DNA of 32,664 nucleotides from an uncultured delta proteobacterium. GTDB taxonomy: Bacteria > Myxococcota_A > Polyangia > Polyangiales > Polyangiaceae. The notes below the pieces were generated by a model. The model did no database searches. It was not told the DNA's origin and saw only the letters and a program-made list of their open reading frames with translations. This document shows, one piece after another, positions 22,691 through 30,292 of this stretch (position 1 is its first letter; each line of letters starts with the position of its first letter). Where the stretch lies: positions 1-32,664 of the forward strand of contig CAIVJW010000084.1 of the NCBI GenBank assembly GCA_903906315.1, given 5' to 3'. The position numbers and the translations under genes are program-made.

Positions 22691-24486
22691 GGCTCACCTC
22701 CGAGCCCAGTCGTGGCCGGGGGAAGCAGCCATCGGCCGTGGCCAACGTTCGCGGCTCCCCGGCGCACAAGCTCCCGCTGGATCGTGCGAACGGCTGGGGT
22801 CTGCCCGGTTTCCTCTGCGTAGGCCCGTGCCGTTCCGGCGGGCGAGACTTCCTGCCCGGCACGCCGCTCCCAGAAGTCATCGCTGGCGGCACGCCGGCCA
22901 CTCGGACACTCGGACACCGTGACACGGACCCCGCGCATGAAGTCGAGCTTCTTCCCCACGAACCGGGCTGCCCTGGCCACGTCCTCGGAGGTCGCGACGC
23001 TCCGATCGTTCGCCCTCGCCGATGCCAGCACGAACCGCTTGAGGTTGATGGCGAGCCGGACGGGGATCGCGCACGACTCCGTCGGGTTGCTGGTCATCAT
23101 GTCCCGGCACTGCTCGCGGAAGTGCCGATGCGTCTCGGTCAGCTCGTCCTCGACGGCGGTCGTGTCGATCTCACGGTGCTCGTCTCGAAGAAGGGCGACG
23201 AGGAGGCGGGCCTCCCTGACCCACGGCTGCCCGTTGAGGGTCTGCCCGCCCTGCCGAAGCGACCGCACCATCCGCTCGCCGACGTCCCAGGCGCGCTCGG
23301 GGGCGACGGGGATCTCGATCACGGTGTCGAGGCGCGAGAGGAACGGGAGCAGGCCGAGGATCGCGGCCTCCCCGCTTGCCTTCGTGGTGCCCGCGGCGGT
23401 CTGTGCCTTGCGGTTGACGTCGATCAGCAAGGCGGTCTCGGCCACACGCTTCTGCCCGCCGGCCACGCTGTCGCGGACCTCGCCGTCCTCCATCAGCTCT
23501 TGAAGGATCGGCCCGATCTGCGCGACCTTCTGCGGCGTCCACGCATGGGCGTCCTGCACTACGAGCACGCCCTGGGAGGCGAGCGGCAACAGTCCCGGCG
23601 TGGACTTCCACCCGTCGGCGGTCCGGTGGCTCGCGCCGACCAACCCGGCCGCGCTCACCTTCACCGCCGAGCCCTCCCGGCAGACCGGGTTCAGCACGCG
23701 GGCCGCGAGCCCGTAGAGCTTCTTCCCGTGACCGGGCGGACCCACCACGAGGGCGTGAAGCCGTGCGGGGGCGTTCCCGACGTAGCCGGTCGAGACCGCC
23801 TGCATGGTCGCGAACTCGACGCCCTCGCCCAGGTGGGGCGCCTCTTCGATCGCGACGATTCCGAGCTTCTCGACGAGCTGCTCGCGAAGGTACGACATCG
23901 GCGTCTCACCACGGGTACGAAGCTCGCCGAGGAGCGCCACCGCGGTGGCCCGCTCGTCGGCCGTGGCCCCGATCAGGTCGAACGCGCTCGTCGAGGGGCG
24001 CACGTCCACGAGGTGAAGAAGGAACCGGCCACCGCGGGGCATGACCGGCACCACCACGATGATGCCGAGGAACTCGGCCAACGCTCCCGCGCGATGCGCG
24101 TCGTGGAGCTTCTCGATGAGGGCGCGGCCGACGACCGGTAGGACACCGAGTTCGTCGCCGTCAGCGTCGGAGATCTTGATCTCGGCGGTCTCGACCAGCT
24201 CCGCCTCACCGCTCGGGTGCTCGACGAGGTCCTGCTTCGTGTCCTCGATGCGAGCGATGTGGCCGACGATCCGGGCGGCGCGTCCCACGCGATCGTTCCA
24301 CCGCGAGTTGAGGATCGTGACCGGGTCGGCGGTCTCCCAGGCGACGGGGCCATCCTCGACACGCATGTTGTCGAGCACCTCTCGTGCGGCGCGGCCGATC
24401 TCCTCCATCGTGGTCTGCTTGCGGAGCTTCTCGCGCATATGCGAGAAGACCGCGACGAAGAGGTGCCGGAGAGCGTCGGGGCCCAT
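22687..24486 (-). CDS. MCM-like AAA+ ATPase, candidate replicative helicase
   Basis: A 599-aa protein whose core follows the MCM order. Walker A is GPPGHGKK (249-256), then VKVSAAGLVGAS (MCM helix-2 style 'SAAGL'), LLPLASQGVLVVQDAHAW (Walker B region, about 300-316, compare 'LVLADGGIcciDE'), and LPFLSRLDTVIEI with SRLD (384-387) at the place of the MCM arginine finger 'SRFD'. A C-terminal winged-helix-like end (RTIQRELVRRG...RWLLPP) also fits. Oddities: Lys follows the P-loop Lys where Ser/Thr is usual, and Walker B has QD in place of DE. Start ATG at 24486 overlaps the preceding stop (TGATG), with GGAGGTG upstream. Operon with the ParB-like gene suggests initiation or unwinding at the element's origin. 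Other Mg-chelatase-like AAA+ families are the main alternative. Confidence 0.65.
   Translation of the reverse strand: MGPDALRHLFVAVFSHMREKLRKQTTMEEIGRAAREVLDNMRVEDGPVAWETADPVTILNSRWNDRVGRAARIVGHIARIEDTKQDLVEHPSGEAELVETAEIKISDADGDELGVLPVVGRALIEKLHDAHRAGALAEFLGIIVVVPVMPRGGRFLLHLVDVRPSTSAFDLIGATADERATAVALLGELRTRGETPMSYLREQLVEKLGIVAIEEAPHLGEGVEFATMQAVSTGYVGNAPARLHALVVGPPGHGKKLYGLAARVLNPVCREGSAVKVSAAGLVGASHRTADGWKSTPGLLPLASQGVLVVQDAHAWTPQKVAQIGPILQELMEDGEVRDSVAGGQKRVAETALLIDVNRKAQTAAGTTKASGEAAILGLLPFLSRLDTVIEIPVAPERAWDVGERMVRSLRQGGQTLNGQPWVREARLLVALLRDEHREIDTTAVEDELTETHRHFREQCRDMMTSNPTESCAIPVRLAINLKRFVLASARANDRSVATSEDVARAARFVGKKLDFMRGVRVTVSECPSGRRAASDDFWERRAGQEVSPAGTARAYAEETGQTPAVRTIQRELVRRGAANVGHGRWLLPPATTGLGGEP
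22895..22926. repeat. four 8-bp units in the 3' part of the MCM-like gene
   Basis: CGGCCACT, CGGACACT, CGGACACC and GTGACACG in tandem; the inner two match the 21984 units and the outer two are degenerate. It is about 205 bp upstream, in transcription order, of the ParB-like start. Confidence 0.6.
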
Positions 24487-24689
24487 CACGGCACCTCCGT
24501 GTTGAGCGTCCCGAGCTTGCGCTCGACCATCTCGACGATGGCCGTGTGGACGGGGAGCGCGGGGCTCGTCGTCGGGCCGTCGGGGGGCGGACCCTGCGGC
24601 ACGTCGGGAGGAGGGGGAGACGGGCGGCGCTGCCTCGCCTGTTCGATCGGAATGATGTTGCTGGGTGCGGGACTATTGGGCTCGCTCAT
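24486..24689 (-). CDS. small Pro-rich protein heading the MCM-ParB operon, 67 aa
   Basis: A short protein: an N-terminal segment PSNIIPIEQARQRR, a Pro-rich disordered middle (PSPPPPDVPQGPPP), and a C-terminal helix (AIVEMVERKLGTLNTE) that could dimerise or bind the MCM-like protein. Start ATG at 24689 is preferred; GTG at 24710 is the alternative. Its stop overlaps the MCM-like start (TGATG). No known family. Confidence 0.5.
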   Translation of the reverse strand: MSEPNSPAPSNIIPIEQARQRRPSPPPPDVPQGPPPDGPTTSPALPVHTAIVEMVERKLGTLNTEVP

Positions 24690-24725
24690 GCCGGCGAGTT
24701 CAGCACGCACAGGAATGGAAAGCCC

Positions 24726-24808
24726 GGTACGGCTCTCGTACCCACGCCCTGCGTACCGGTACGTCCGGGGTACTGGCCGACCGCTCGGCGCCGGTACTTC
24801 CCGCGTAC
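24726..24808. repeat. GTAC array upstream of the MCM-ParB operon
   Basis: Eight GTAC sites occur in 24727-24825. Three pairs share the form GGTAC-N7-GTAC with an 11-bp step between the GTACs, one helical turn: 24726-24741, 24758-24773 and 24793-24808. The middle also has the 12-bp palindrome CGTACCGGTACG (24752-24763). It fills most of the 160-nt gap between the 300-aa gene's stop and the operon start: a candidate operator, centromere or origin. Confidence 0.6.
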
Positions 24809-24849
24809 CGGGACGTCGCCCGTACTACTACTTCCCGGGCACCGGGCGC

Positions 24850-25752
24850 CTACGGCTTCCGCTTCGCCGGCTGTCGTCTCGAAGTCCCGGCGCGCTTGAG
24901 AGCTTGCTGAAGCGCCTTCGGCCCGAAGGCGAGGCCGAGAGGACGCAGCAACCCGAAGAGGATCTGCGACTTCGACGTTCCGTCATCGTGGTCCCAGTGC
25001 CACGGTGCATCGACAGCGGCCATCGCGGGAATGAGATCCTCGGGCGCCAGCATCCGGCCGGTGTACCCGAACAGATGGTAGGAGAGAGACGTGGCGCGGC
25101 TGAGCTGACGCTCATGGGGCAACGCTTCGAATCGAGGCTCATCAACACCATCGGTGGCATGGACGAATTGCCGGATCACCTCAATGATCGTCGCGCACAG
25201 AGCGTCATTTCCTACCGTGATCCGCCCTTCCTCGGACATGGTGCCACGCCCAAGGAGGACGATCCGTGCTGCCCCAACGTCACGGGCAAGCGGGCTGAAC
25301 GTGATCGGCTCTTCGGCGCGCTCCTCGGTGAGTTCGCCGTGAAGTTGCAGGGCTTGACGCGCAGCATCACCGATGATCCCGATCACCCCGGTGAGTCGAG
25401 GGTCGAACGTCTCGCTCGTGTGCAGCGCGTTACAGATGGCAGCAATAGCGGCAACCGAGGCGCGCACATCGGTCCCGACACCGGGGTCACCGAGAAGATC
25501 GGCGAGCCCGGGTCGGCGGGGGCCGGTGGGAGGCACGGGACCCGGGGACTGCGCGTCCGGCGGCGGGGGCTTCACCGATGACCGTGTCGCAGCAGCACGG
25601 GGAGGCGGCTGGGCCGCAGGCCCTCGCCTTGCGGCGGGCGCTCTGCGCACCTTTGGCCCCACCGGCTTCGACGGTCGCGACGTTGAAGCCTTGGCCGACT
25701 GCTTCTTCGAGTCCTTCTTGACCGCCTTCTTCGACGGCTTTGCAGGGCGCAT
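24850..25752 (-). CDS. protein with histone-like basic N-terminus, 300 aa
   Basis: The first ~85 residues are Lys/Ala/Pro/Arg-rich and disordered (KPSKKAVKKDSKKQSAKAS, then Pro-rich), like the tails of histone H1-type proteins, and probably bind DNA or RNA. The remaining ~210 residues form a helical domain I do not recognise (ASVAAIAAICNALHTSE, LTGVIGIIGDAARQALQL, ATIIEVIRQFVHATDGV, AAVDAPWHWDHDDGTSKSQ), ending in a basic tail QPAKRKP. Start ATG at 25752; no good Shine-Dalgarno, but the upstream frame is antisense to another gene. It precedes the MCM operon by 160 nt in the same direction. Confidence 0.6.
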   Translation of the reverse strand: MRPAKPSKKAVKKDSKKQSAKASTSRPSKPVGPKVRRAPAARRGPAAQPPPRAAATRSSVKPPPPDAQSPGPVPPTGPRRPGLADLLGDPGVGTDVRASVAAIAAICNALHTSETFDPRLTGVIGIIGDAARQALQLHGELTEERAEEPITFSPLARDVGAARIVLLGRGTMSEEGRITVGNDALCATIIEVIRQFVHATDGVDEPRFEALPHERQLSRATSLSYHLFGYTGRMLAPEDLIPAMAAVDAPWHWDHDDGTSKSQILFGLLRPLGLAFGPKALQQALKRAGTSRRQPAKRKP

Positions 25753-25851
25753 CGCGTGATCGAGCGCGGGAACTTGCGAAGGGGCAACTTTTTTGGGCCC
25801 GGGGGGCGTGCTTCGCTCCGTGCGGCACCTCATCGCTCGCGTAGTACCGGG

Positions 25852-26205
25852 ATGATCTACTCCGACCTCCCGCGCCGCACCGCCGCCGTCCTCGACACCG
25901 CCACGGGCGGCATCTTCTTCAACGTGCTCGGCACGGCCATCGACGACGGCCATGACCTCGATGTGCAGGTCGTCATGCGCCCGCCCAGCTACGTCGTCCT
26001 GCTTCACGTCCTTGATGGACAGCGCGTCGTCGAGGCCCGGGAGGTTGTCGTGGAACACGAGCGGCTCGAAGACCGCGTCCGCCTCGTGCTCCTCCAGTTG
26101 CACGTCGGGCAGGTGCTCCTCGGGGCCGCGCGATGGCGGCACGCGTTCGATCGGCAGCTCGCCGCGTTGGGGATCGGCGGACCGACAACGGCGACACCCG
26201 TGTGA
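25852..26205 (+). CDS. hypothetical protein, 117 aa
   Basis: I do not recognise the family. The sequence is a well-formed alpha/beta protein (GGIFFNVLGTAIDDGHDLDVQVVMRP, then VVLLHVLDGQRVVEAREVVV, and a Leu/Arg-rich helix LVLLQLHVGQVLLGAARW). Start ATG at 25852. The 99-nt divergent gap to the leftward 300-aa gene has a conspicuous T6 run (25789-25794) after a small TTGC/GCAA stem; it may be a leader terminator or part of a promoter. Converges on the nuclease gene at 26243. Confidence 0.55.
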   Translation: MIYSDLPRRTAAVLDTATGGIFFNVLGTAIDDGHDLDVQVVMRPPSYVVLLHVLDGQRVVEAREVVVEHERLEDRVRLVLLQLHVGQVLLGAARWRHAFDRQLAALGIGGPTTATPV

Positions 26206-26242
26206 GAGCTGAACTCAGGCCGCGGTCTCGTTCGCCACGGGG

Positions 26243-27307
26243 TCAACGACCACGGCGCGAACGACCGAGTCCGTCCGTGAACTCGTTGGCGAGGTGGTGG
26301 ACGAGTTCGAGCCCCTTCTTCGCCCGTTCCGCAGCGGTGGTGGCCGATGGTCCGGTCCACGCCCAACAGTTGCGCAGCAACTGGTCATCACACTCGACGG
26401 GACCATGCCAACCGTCACCCACGCGCGACGCCGCTCGACAGGCGTCGATGTATGCCGTCGCGAGCGGGTCGTGTGGGGGACCGAACATCCTCGCATAGGC
26501 AACGGCGTCCGCAATCTTGGCCGAGCACGTCAGGGTCACGAACGGTCCACCAATGAGCGGTTGTAGGTCGATCGTCACGTAGGAATCCTTCGTTGCTGCG
26601 TGGCCGAGAAGGTTCAGGACCCAGGTGCGACGTCCCTCCGCGAACTCGGACGTGGTCAACGTCGCGACGCCACGAGCCGCGCCCTTGAGGTTCGCGGCCA
26701 GATCGACGTGCTCGGACTCGGTCAGGAGTGGGACCGCCCTAGGCTGATCTTGCAGGCACAGCTCGCTCATCGCTCGCGCTGGACGGAAGGCAAGCCAGGT
26801 CTCGTTCTTGTATGAGACTTCGGCGAACTGAAGAACCTTCGGGGCACCTTCCCCCACGTCGCCACGGCGCGCTTCTACGCGTGAGGTCAGCACCCAAGGA
26901 GTCACCGACGCGTCGTGTCGTTCGTGGGCAGGCACGACGCGGCGAATACCAGCGGCAACCTTACCGACATGTCGGGCGATCTGCACCATGGCAACGTGGT
27001 TCGGTCGCAGCTTGGCGTGGTGCTTCAGCTCGATGAGGTGAGCACGAGGGCCTTGCGCCTCGAACGCGACCAGGTCCACGCGGTGAAGCTCTCGAACAAC
27101 GAGACGAAGCTCTGCGCCAAGGATGTCGGCCAGAAGGTCCGGGTTCGAGAGCAGCAAGTCGCGAACGTTCTCCTCACCCAGGTCGGGACGGCGTCGTCGC
27201 AGCAACGCGTCTGCGGGGGGCAAGGGTGCACGAACGCCCTGCGGCACCACCCCCACGCCGTCGAAGAGCGCGTGGGCCGTCACCTGGAAGCCGAGCCAGT
27301 CATTCAT
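26243..27307 (-). CDS. NucS/DUF91-like PD-(D/E)XK nuclease, 354 aa
   Basis: The N-terminal part contains NVRDLLLSNPDLLADILG followed by the nuclease core HRVDLVAFEAQGPRAHLIELKHHAKL: D78, E93 and K95 form the D...ExK active site, with Q109 in the following helix. This layout (GRIDLLA...VVIELKRG) is seen in NucS/DUF91-type and related endonucleases. The C-terminal ~230 residues are an unrecognised domain. Start ATG at 27307 with GAGGA seven bases upstream; a 14-bp imperfect palindrome GGATGGTACGATCC (27327-27340) lies just upstream and may be an operator. It stands alone beside a serine recombinase. A role in defence or recombination-linked repair is plausible. Confidence 0.65.
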   Translation of the reverse strand: MNDWLGFQVTAHALFDGVGVVPQGVRAPLPPADALLRRRRPDLGEENVRDLLLSNPDLLADILGAELRLVVRELHRVDLVAFEAQGPRAHLIELKHHAKLRPNHVAMVQIARHVGKVAAGIRRVVPAHERHDASVTPWVLTSRVEARRGDVGEGAPKVLQFAEVSYKNETWLAFRPARAMSELCLQDQPRAVPLLTESEHVDLAANLKGAARGVATLTTSEFAEGRRTWVLNLLGHAATKDSYVTIDLQPLIGGPFVTLTCSAKIADAVAYARMFGPPHDPLATAYIDACRAASRVGDGWHGPVECDDQLLRNCWAWTGPSATTAAERAKKGLELVHHLANEFTDGLGRSRRGR

Positions 27308-27699
27308 GCGGGTATCCTCGTGATCTGGATGGTACGATCCAATGGTCAACGGGAGCCAACAGTTTCATTACGTTTGCAGTGCGACCGGGGTTGACCCCTC
27401 TGCATCCCGTCGGGCCCCCGACACCGCTGCGAACCGGCCAGCGGCCAGGAAGGGATCGTCGAGGCGCCCATCAAGATCTTGCTTACACGGCTCGTACCAC
27501 GGCGGAAGCCGTGGGGTCCATGTCGTTCGCCGGGCTGGGACCTCCGGGGGCAACGACCTGGCCCCGCAGAATGAACGGCGACATGGGACCGCTGGGGTCG
27601 CGTCGATCCGCCTGCCGACCTCTTGAGGAACGGCGTCGTCAGCGGGCCCGGAATCGAGCGGTTGCGGCTCATGCGATCGGCCCCGTCGGGCCCCCAAAT
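27308..27699. other. gene-free stretch with a 14-bp direct repeat beside the recombinase gene
   Basis: Neither strand shows a convincing protein here. CCCGTCGGGCCCCC occurs at 27406-27419 and again, same orientation, at 27682-27695, immediately before the 3' end of the serine recombinase gene. The interval could carry a recombination site, but 14 bp in GC-rich DNA could also be chance. Confidence 0.3.
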
Positions 27700-28326
27700 T
27701 CACGGGACTTCTGAGGCGCCCGCGGAAGGCGGTTTCGGATCACCCGCAGCGGCCGGCCCCAGGGCTCGGCAGAGGGTGGCGTAACCGACCCCGACCTCCC
27801 GGGCGACCGCTCGGAGCGACTGCCCCTGGGCTCGAAGCTCTCGGGCGCGATCGAGGTCGAACCGGCGCGGCGGACGACCGATCCTGGCCCCGCGGCGTCG
27901 AGCTGCTTCGAGCCCCGCCTTGGTGCGTTCCACCAGGCGGGCCCGCTCCTGCTCGGCAACCCAACTGAAAATGGCGATCAACAAGGGTCGCACGGGTCCG
28001 CCCGTGTCGAGCCAGCTCTCGCGGACGCTCACCACCTGGACGCCCACGCGGTCGAGTTCGAGCAAGTCGCCGAGGTTGCCGGTCATCGAGCGGCCGAACC
28101 GGTCGAGCGCCCACACGATGAGCACGTCGAACGTGCCCTTCCGGGCGTCCCGCATCATCCGCGCATACTCGGGCCTGTGCTTGACTGCGCTGGCCTGCTC
28201 CTCATACGTGCGGACGACCTCGTAGCCACGGGCACGGGCAAGCTGCTCTACCTCGGGGCGCTGGTTCTCGGCGTGCTGCCGATCCGTACTGACCCGCAGG
28301 TAGATGGCGGCGCGCTGCGTCTTCAT
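27700..28326 (-). CDS. serine recombinase (resolvase/invertase family), 208 aa
   Basis: IYLRVSTDRQ places the nucleophile at S13; WALDRFGRS supplies the conserved D75, R76 and R79; the E-helix EQERARLVERTKAGLEAARRRG leads to a C-terminal helix-turn-helix (QSLRAVAREVGVGYATLCRAL, about 169-189). The length fits small resolvases and invertases, not large serine integrases. Start ATG at 28326; the longer frame upstream is not protein-like. A CGAAAGG/CCTTTCG inverted repeat (28337-28353) lies just upstream and may be an autoregulatory site. Probable jobs are multimer resolution for a plasmid-like element, or inversion; it is a marker of mobility. Confidence 0.9.
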   Translation of the reverse strand: MKTQRAAIYLRVSTDRQHAENQRPEVEQLARARGYEVVRTYEEQASAVKHRPEYARMMRDARKGTFDVLIVWALDRFGRSMTGNLGDLLELDRVGVQVVSVRESWLDTGGPVRPLLIAIFSWVAEQERARLVERTKAGLEAARRRGARIGRPPRRFDLDRARELRAQGQSLRAVAREVGVGYATLCRALGPAAAGDPKPPSAGASEVP

Positions 28327-28336
28327 GCCCTGACTA

Positions 28337-28353
28337 CGAAAGGTCCCCTTTCG
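28337..28353. promoter_or_regulatory. inverted repeat in the recombinase leader
   Basis: CGAAAGG (28337-28343) and CCTTTCG (28347-28353) are perfect 7-bp arms over 3 nt, 11 nt before the recombinase ATG. It lies within the 107-nt divergent gap shared with the 97-aa gene and suits an operator or leader hairpin. Confidence 0.45.
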
Positions 28354-28433
28354 GTTCAGCCCGAATGCGCCGTGGATCTGGTTGACGACGGCGCCCCGGC
28401 CTGCGCTAGGTTCGCAGACGGAGCAGCAACGAG

Positions 28434-28727
28434 ATGGCGCCACCCCGACGCAAGACCAAGCTGGAGCTGCACGACGTGTACATGACGACGCCGCAGCTTG
28501 AGCTACTGCGCAAGCTCAACTTCCCGGGCACTCAAGAGGACCTTGCGCACCCGGTTCATCGGGAAGATGGCATGTGCCTCCCAATGACCCGGCCAGCTCT
28601 TGAAGCCCTCGTCGGGTGGGTGGCGGGCCAGGCGAATCATGAGCGGAGCGAGCGGCGGGCCGAGATGCTCAACGACATCGCGGACGACATGGAGGCCCTG
28701 TTGAGAACGCTGCCACCACGAGCGTAG
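28434..28727 (+). CDS. hypothetical protein, 97 aa
   Basis: Not recognised. Basic N-terminus (MAPPRRKTKLELHDVYM), then helices (TTPQLELLRKLNF; MTRPALEALVGWVAGQ; AEMLNDIADDMEALLRTL). Start ATG at 28434 with GGAG nine bases upstream. TTGACG at 28382-28387 with TAGGTT at 28407-28412 (19-nt spacer) is a weak promoter candidate. Divergent from the recombinase and convergent with the ParB gene. It could be a small DNA-binding accessory. Confidence 0.6.
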   Translation: MAPPRRKTKLELHDVYMTTPQLELLRKLNFPGTQEDLAHPVHREDGMCLPMTRPALEALVGWVAGQANHERSERRAEMLNDIADDMEALLRTLPPRA

Positions 28728-28764
28728 CGGGGGGGCCACGCTCGTGGGGTCGCAGATCGGGCGT

Positions 28765-29898
28765 CTACTCCAGGAGCGACACGCGCTCGACGGCGGGCTC
28801 GACAGCCTCGCGGAGGAAGTCCCCGTCGTCCTCGGCCTTGAGGAACCCGATGGTGCGCCGGACGAAGCCTCGGAGCCCATCGAGCGCGAGGTCAGCGGCA
28901 TCGGTGTCCGTGGTGGCGATCATGCGGGCCGCATCGACGATGTCCTTCATGAGGCCGTTCGCGTTCGTCCGCTTGGGCTCAGGCAGCGCGTCGATCTCCG
29001 TCATGATCCCGCGCTTCGGAGCCGCGGGCGATGAAACCACGGGCGCCGTGGACGGCGGCTCGGGCGCCTTGTCCTGCCCCCGCATCAGGCGAAGCCGGGC
29101 GGCGGCGCTCTTGACGTTGCCGCTCTGCACCAGCCGCTTCTGCTCGGCACGGGGAAGCCCCGAGACCTTGGCCGCCGCGTCGAGGCTGACGGTGCCCTGC
29201 TGGACGGCCGCGACGAGCGAGTCGTCCCCCTTGCGGAGGACCTTCGCGGCCTGCTCGACCGCCCTCGGCGCGACCCCGAGATCCTTCGCGGCCTTGGCGG
29301 CCGACTTGCCGTTCTCGGAGGCCTCGGGCGTCCGTGAGCGCAGATCTGCGCTAACGGTAGACGCCTTGTTTTGAAGGAGTTTGGAGACCCTCCGAGCCTG
29401 GGCCTCGGCCTCGTACGCAGCCTTCGCCTTGGCGGCGACCATGGCCCGCTGCTGGTCCGTGAGTTGTCGGCGGTGCAGGTTGGCGCTCAGGACCCAGCTC
29501 ACCACGGAGCCCTCGCCGGCCCACACGCGGAAGCGCGGCACGGCCCCGGCCAACCGGCAGGCGGCGTAGCGGTTCCGCCCGTCCACAACCTTGCCCTCGT
29601 GGAGGACGATCGGGTCGTGCAGCCCGTTGACCCGGATGTCGTCGGCGAGCGCGGCGAGATCGGCGTCCCCCATCATCGGGAATATCGCGGCGGCGGGGTG
29701 AGCCTCGTACTCGGGGAAAGGGGCGGCGGGCACGACCGTGACGGCGGTCTCGATCGTCAGGGGCGCAGCAGGCGGTGCATCAACGGCCTCTGCCGCCGCG
29801 CCGTCGATCAGCGCCCCCTCGGGTGCGCTCAGCTCATCGGTGGCCGCTTCGGCCTCGGTCGTCACGGGCGCGGGCCACGTCATCGAGGCGGTGCTCAC
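28765..29898 (-). CDS. ParB/KorB-like nuclease-domain protein, 377 aa
   Basis: After an Ala-rich, disordered ~60 residues comes a ParB N-terminal domain: LAALADDIRVNGLHDPIVLHEG, VVDGRNRYAACRLAG (105-119, GRNR box 107-110) and SANLHRRQLTDQQRA (138-152). A helix-turn-helix-like region follows (SAAKAAKDLGVAPRAVEQAAKVLRKG, about 197-222), then a helical C-terminus. GTG start at 29898 overlaps the upstream RHH stop (GTGA). RHH plus ParB is a known two-gene pattern in partition and regulatory loci. No ParA is nearby, so segregation may use a host ParA, or the pair is purely regulatory. Confidence 0.85.
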   Translation of the reverse strand: MSTASMTWPAPVTTEAEAATDELSAPEGALIDGAAAEAVDAPPAAPLTIETAVTVVPAAPFPEYEAHPAAAIFPMMGDADLAALADDIRVNGLHDPIVLHEGKVVDGRNRYAACRLAGAVPRFRVWAGEGSVVSWVLSANLHRRQLTDQQRAMVAAKAKAAYEAEAQARRVSKLLQNKASTVSADLRSRTPEASENGKSAAKAAKDLGVAPRAVEQAAKVLRKGDDSLVAAVQQGTVSLDAAAKVSGLPRAEQKRLVQSGNVKSAAARLRLMRGQDKAPEPPSTAPVVSSPAAPKRGIMTEIDALPEPKRTNANGLMKDIVDAARMIATTDTDAADLALDGLRGFVRRTIGFLKAEDDGDFLREAVEPAVERVSLLE

Positions 29899-30068
29899 CG
29901 CGCACCTCCCGTCGTGTCGAGGTTGCCCTCGGGCGTGCCCTCAAGGCGCCGAACCTGCTGCTCGACGGCGAGCCGCACGAAGTCGCCGAGCGTCATGTGG
30001 GCCCGGTGGGCGGCGGCCTTCGCGTGGGAGTGGGCAAGGTCGTCGAACGTGATCTGGATCGTCTTCAT
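29895..30068 (-). CDS. ribbon-helix-helix protein heading the ParB operon, 57 aa
   Basis: MKTIQITFDDLAHSHAKAAA then HRAHMTLGDFVRLAVEQQVR is a clear RHH sequence: one strand, helix, and a second helix with 'TLGDFVRLAVE'. Start ATG at 30068 is chosen because GAGGTG lies six bases upstream; in-frame GTG and ATG at 30077 and 30074 fall inside that site. Its stop overlaps the ParB start (GTGA). It probably represses the operon through the palindrome at 30074-30090. Confidence 0.7.
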   Translation of the reverse strand: MKTIQITFDDLAHSHAKAAAHRAHMTLGDFVRLAVEQQVRRLEGTPEGNLDTTGGAR

Positions 30069-30073
30069 CGTCA

Positions 30074-30090
30074 TCACCTCGACGAGGTGA
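30074..30090. promoter_or_regulatory. 17-bp palindrome over the RHH ribosome binding site
   Basis: TCACCTCG (30074-30081), a central A, and CGAGGTGA (30083-30090) form a perfect inverted repeat that includes the Shine-Dalgarno of the RHH gene. As DNA it is a good operator for the dimeric RHH protein; as RNA it would hide the ribosome binding site. Confidence 0.6.
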
Positions 30091-30292
30091 CGCGATAGAA
30101 GGAAAACCGAAGGGGCCGAGGGCCCGAGCGCCCGGGGCCACTGGTCGCCCGACCTTCACCGCCCTGCGGCGCGCTCGGCGACAACGTGAACGAGCGACAC
30201 GGTGACGGTTGTTCGATGGCCAGGCCCGACAACGCCGGGGTCGCGGACGCTTGATGTTCGACTGGTCCTCCGGCCCGTGCTCTCGTGGCGCG

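Noticed and set aside
25789-25794. T6 run as an intrinsic terminator
   Set aside because: The stem before it has only four pairs and no rightward gene ends upstream; kept only as a note on the 117-aa gene's leader.
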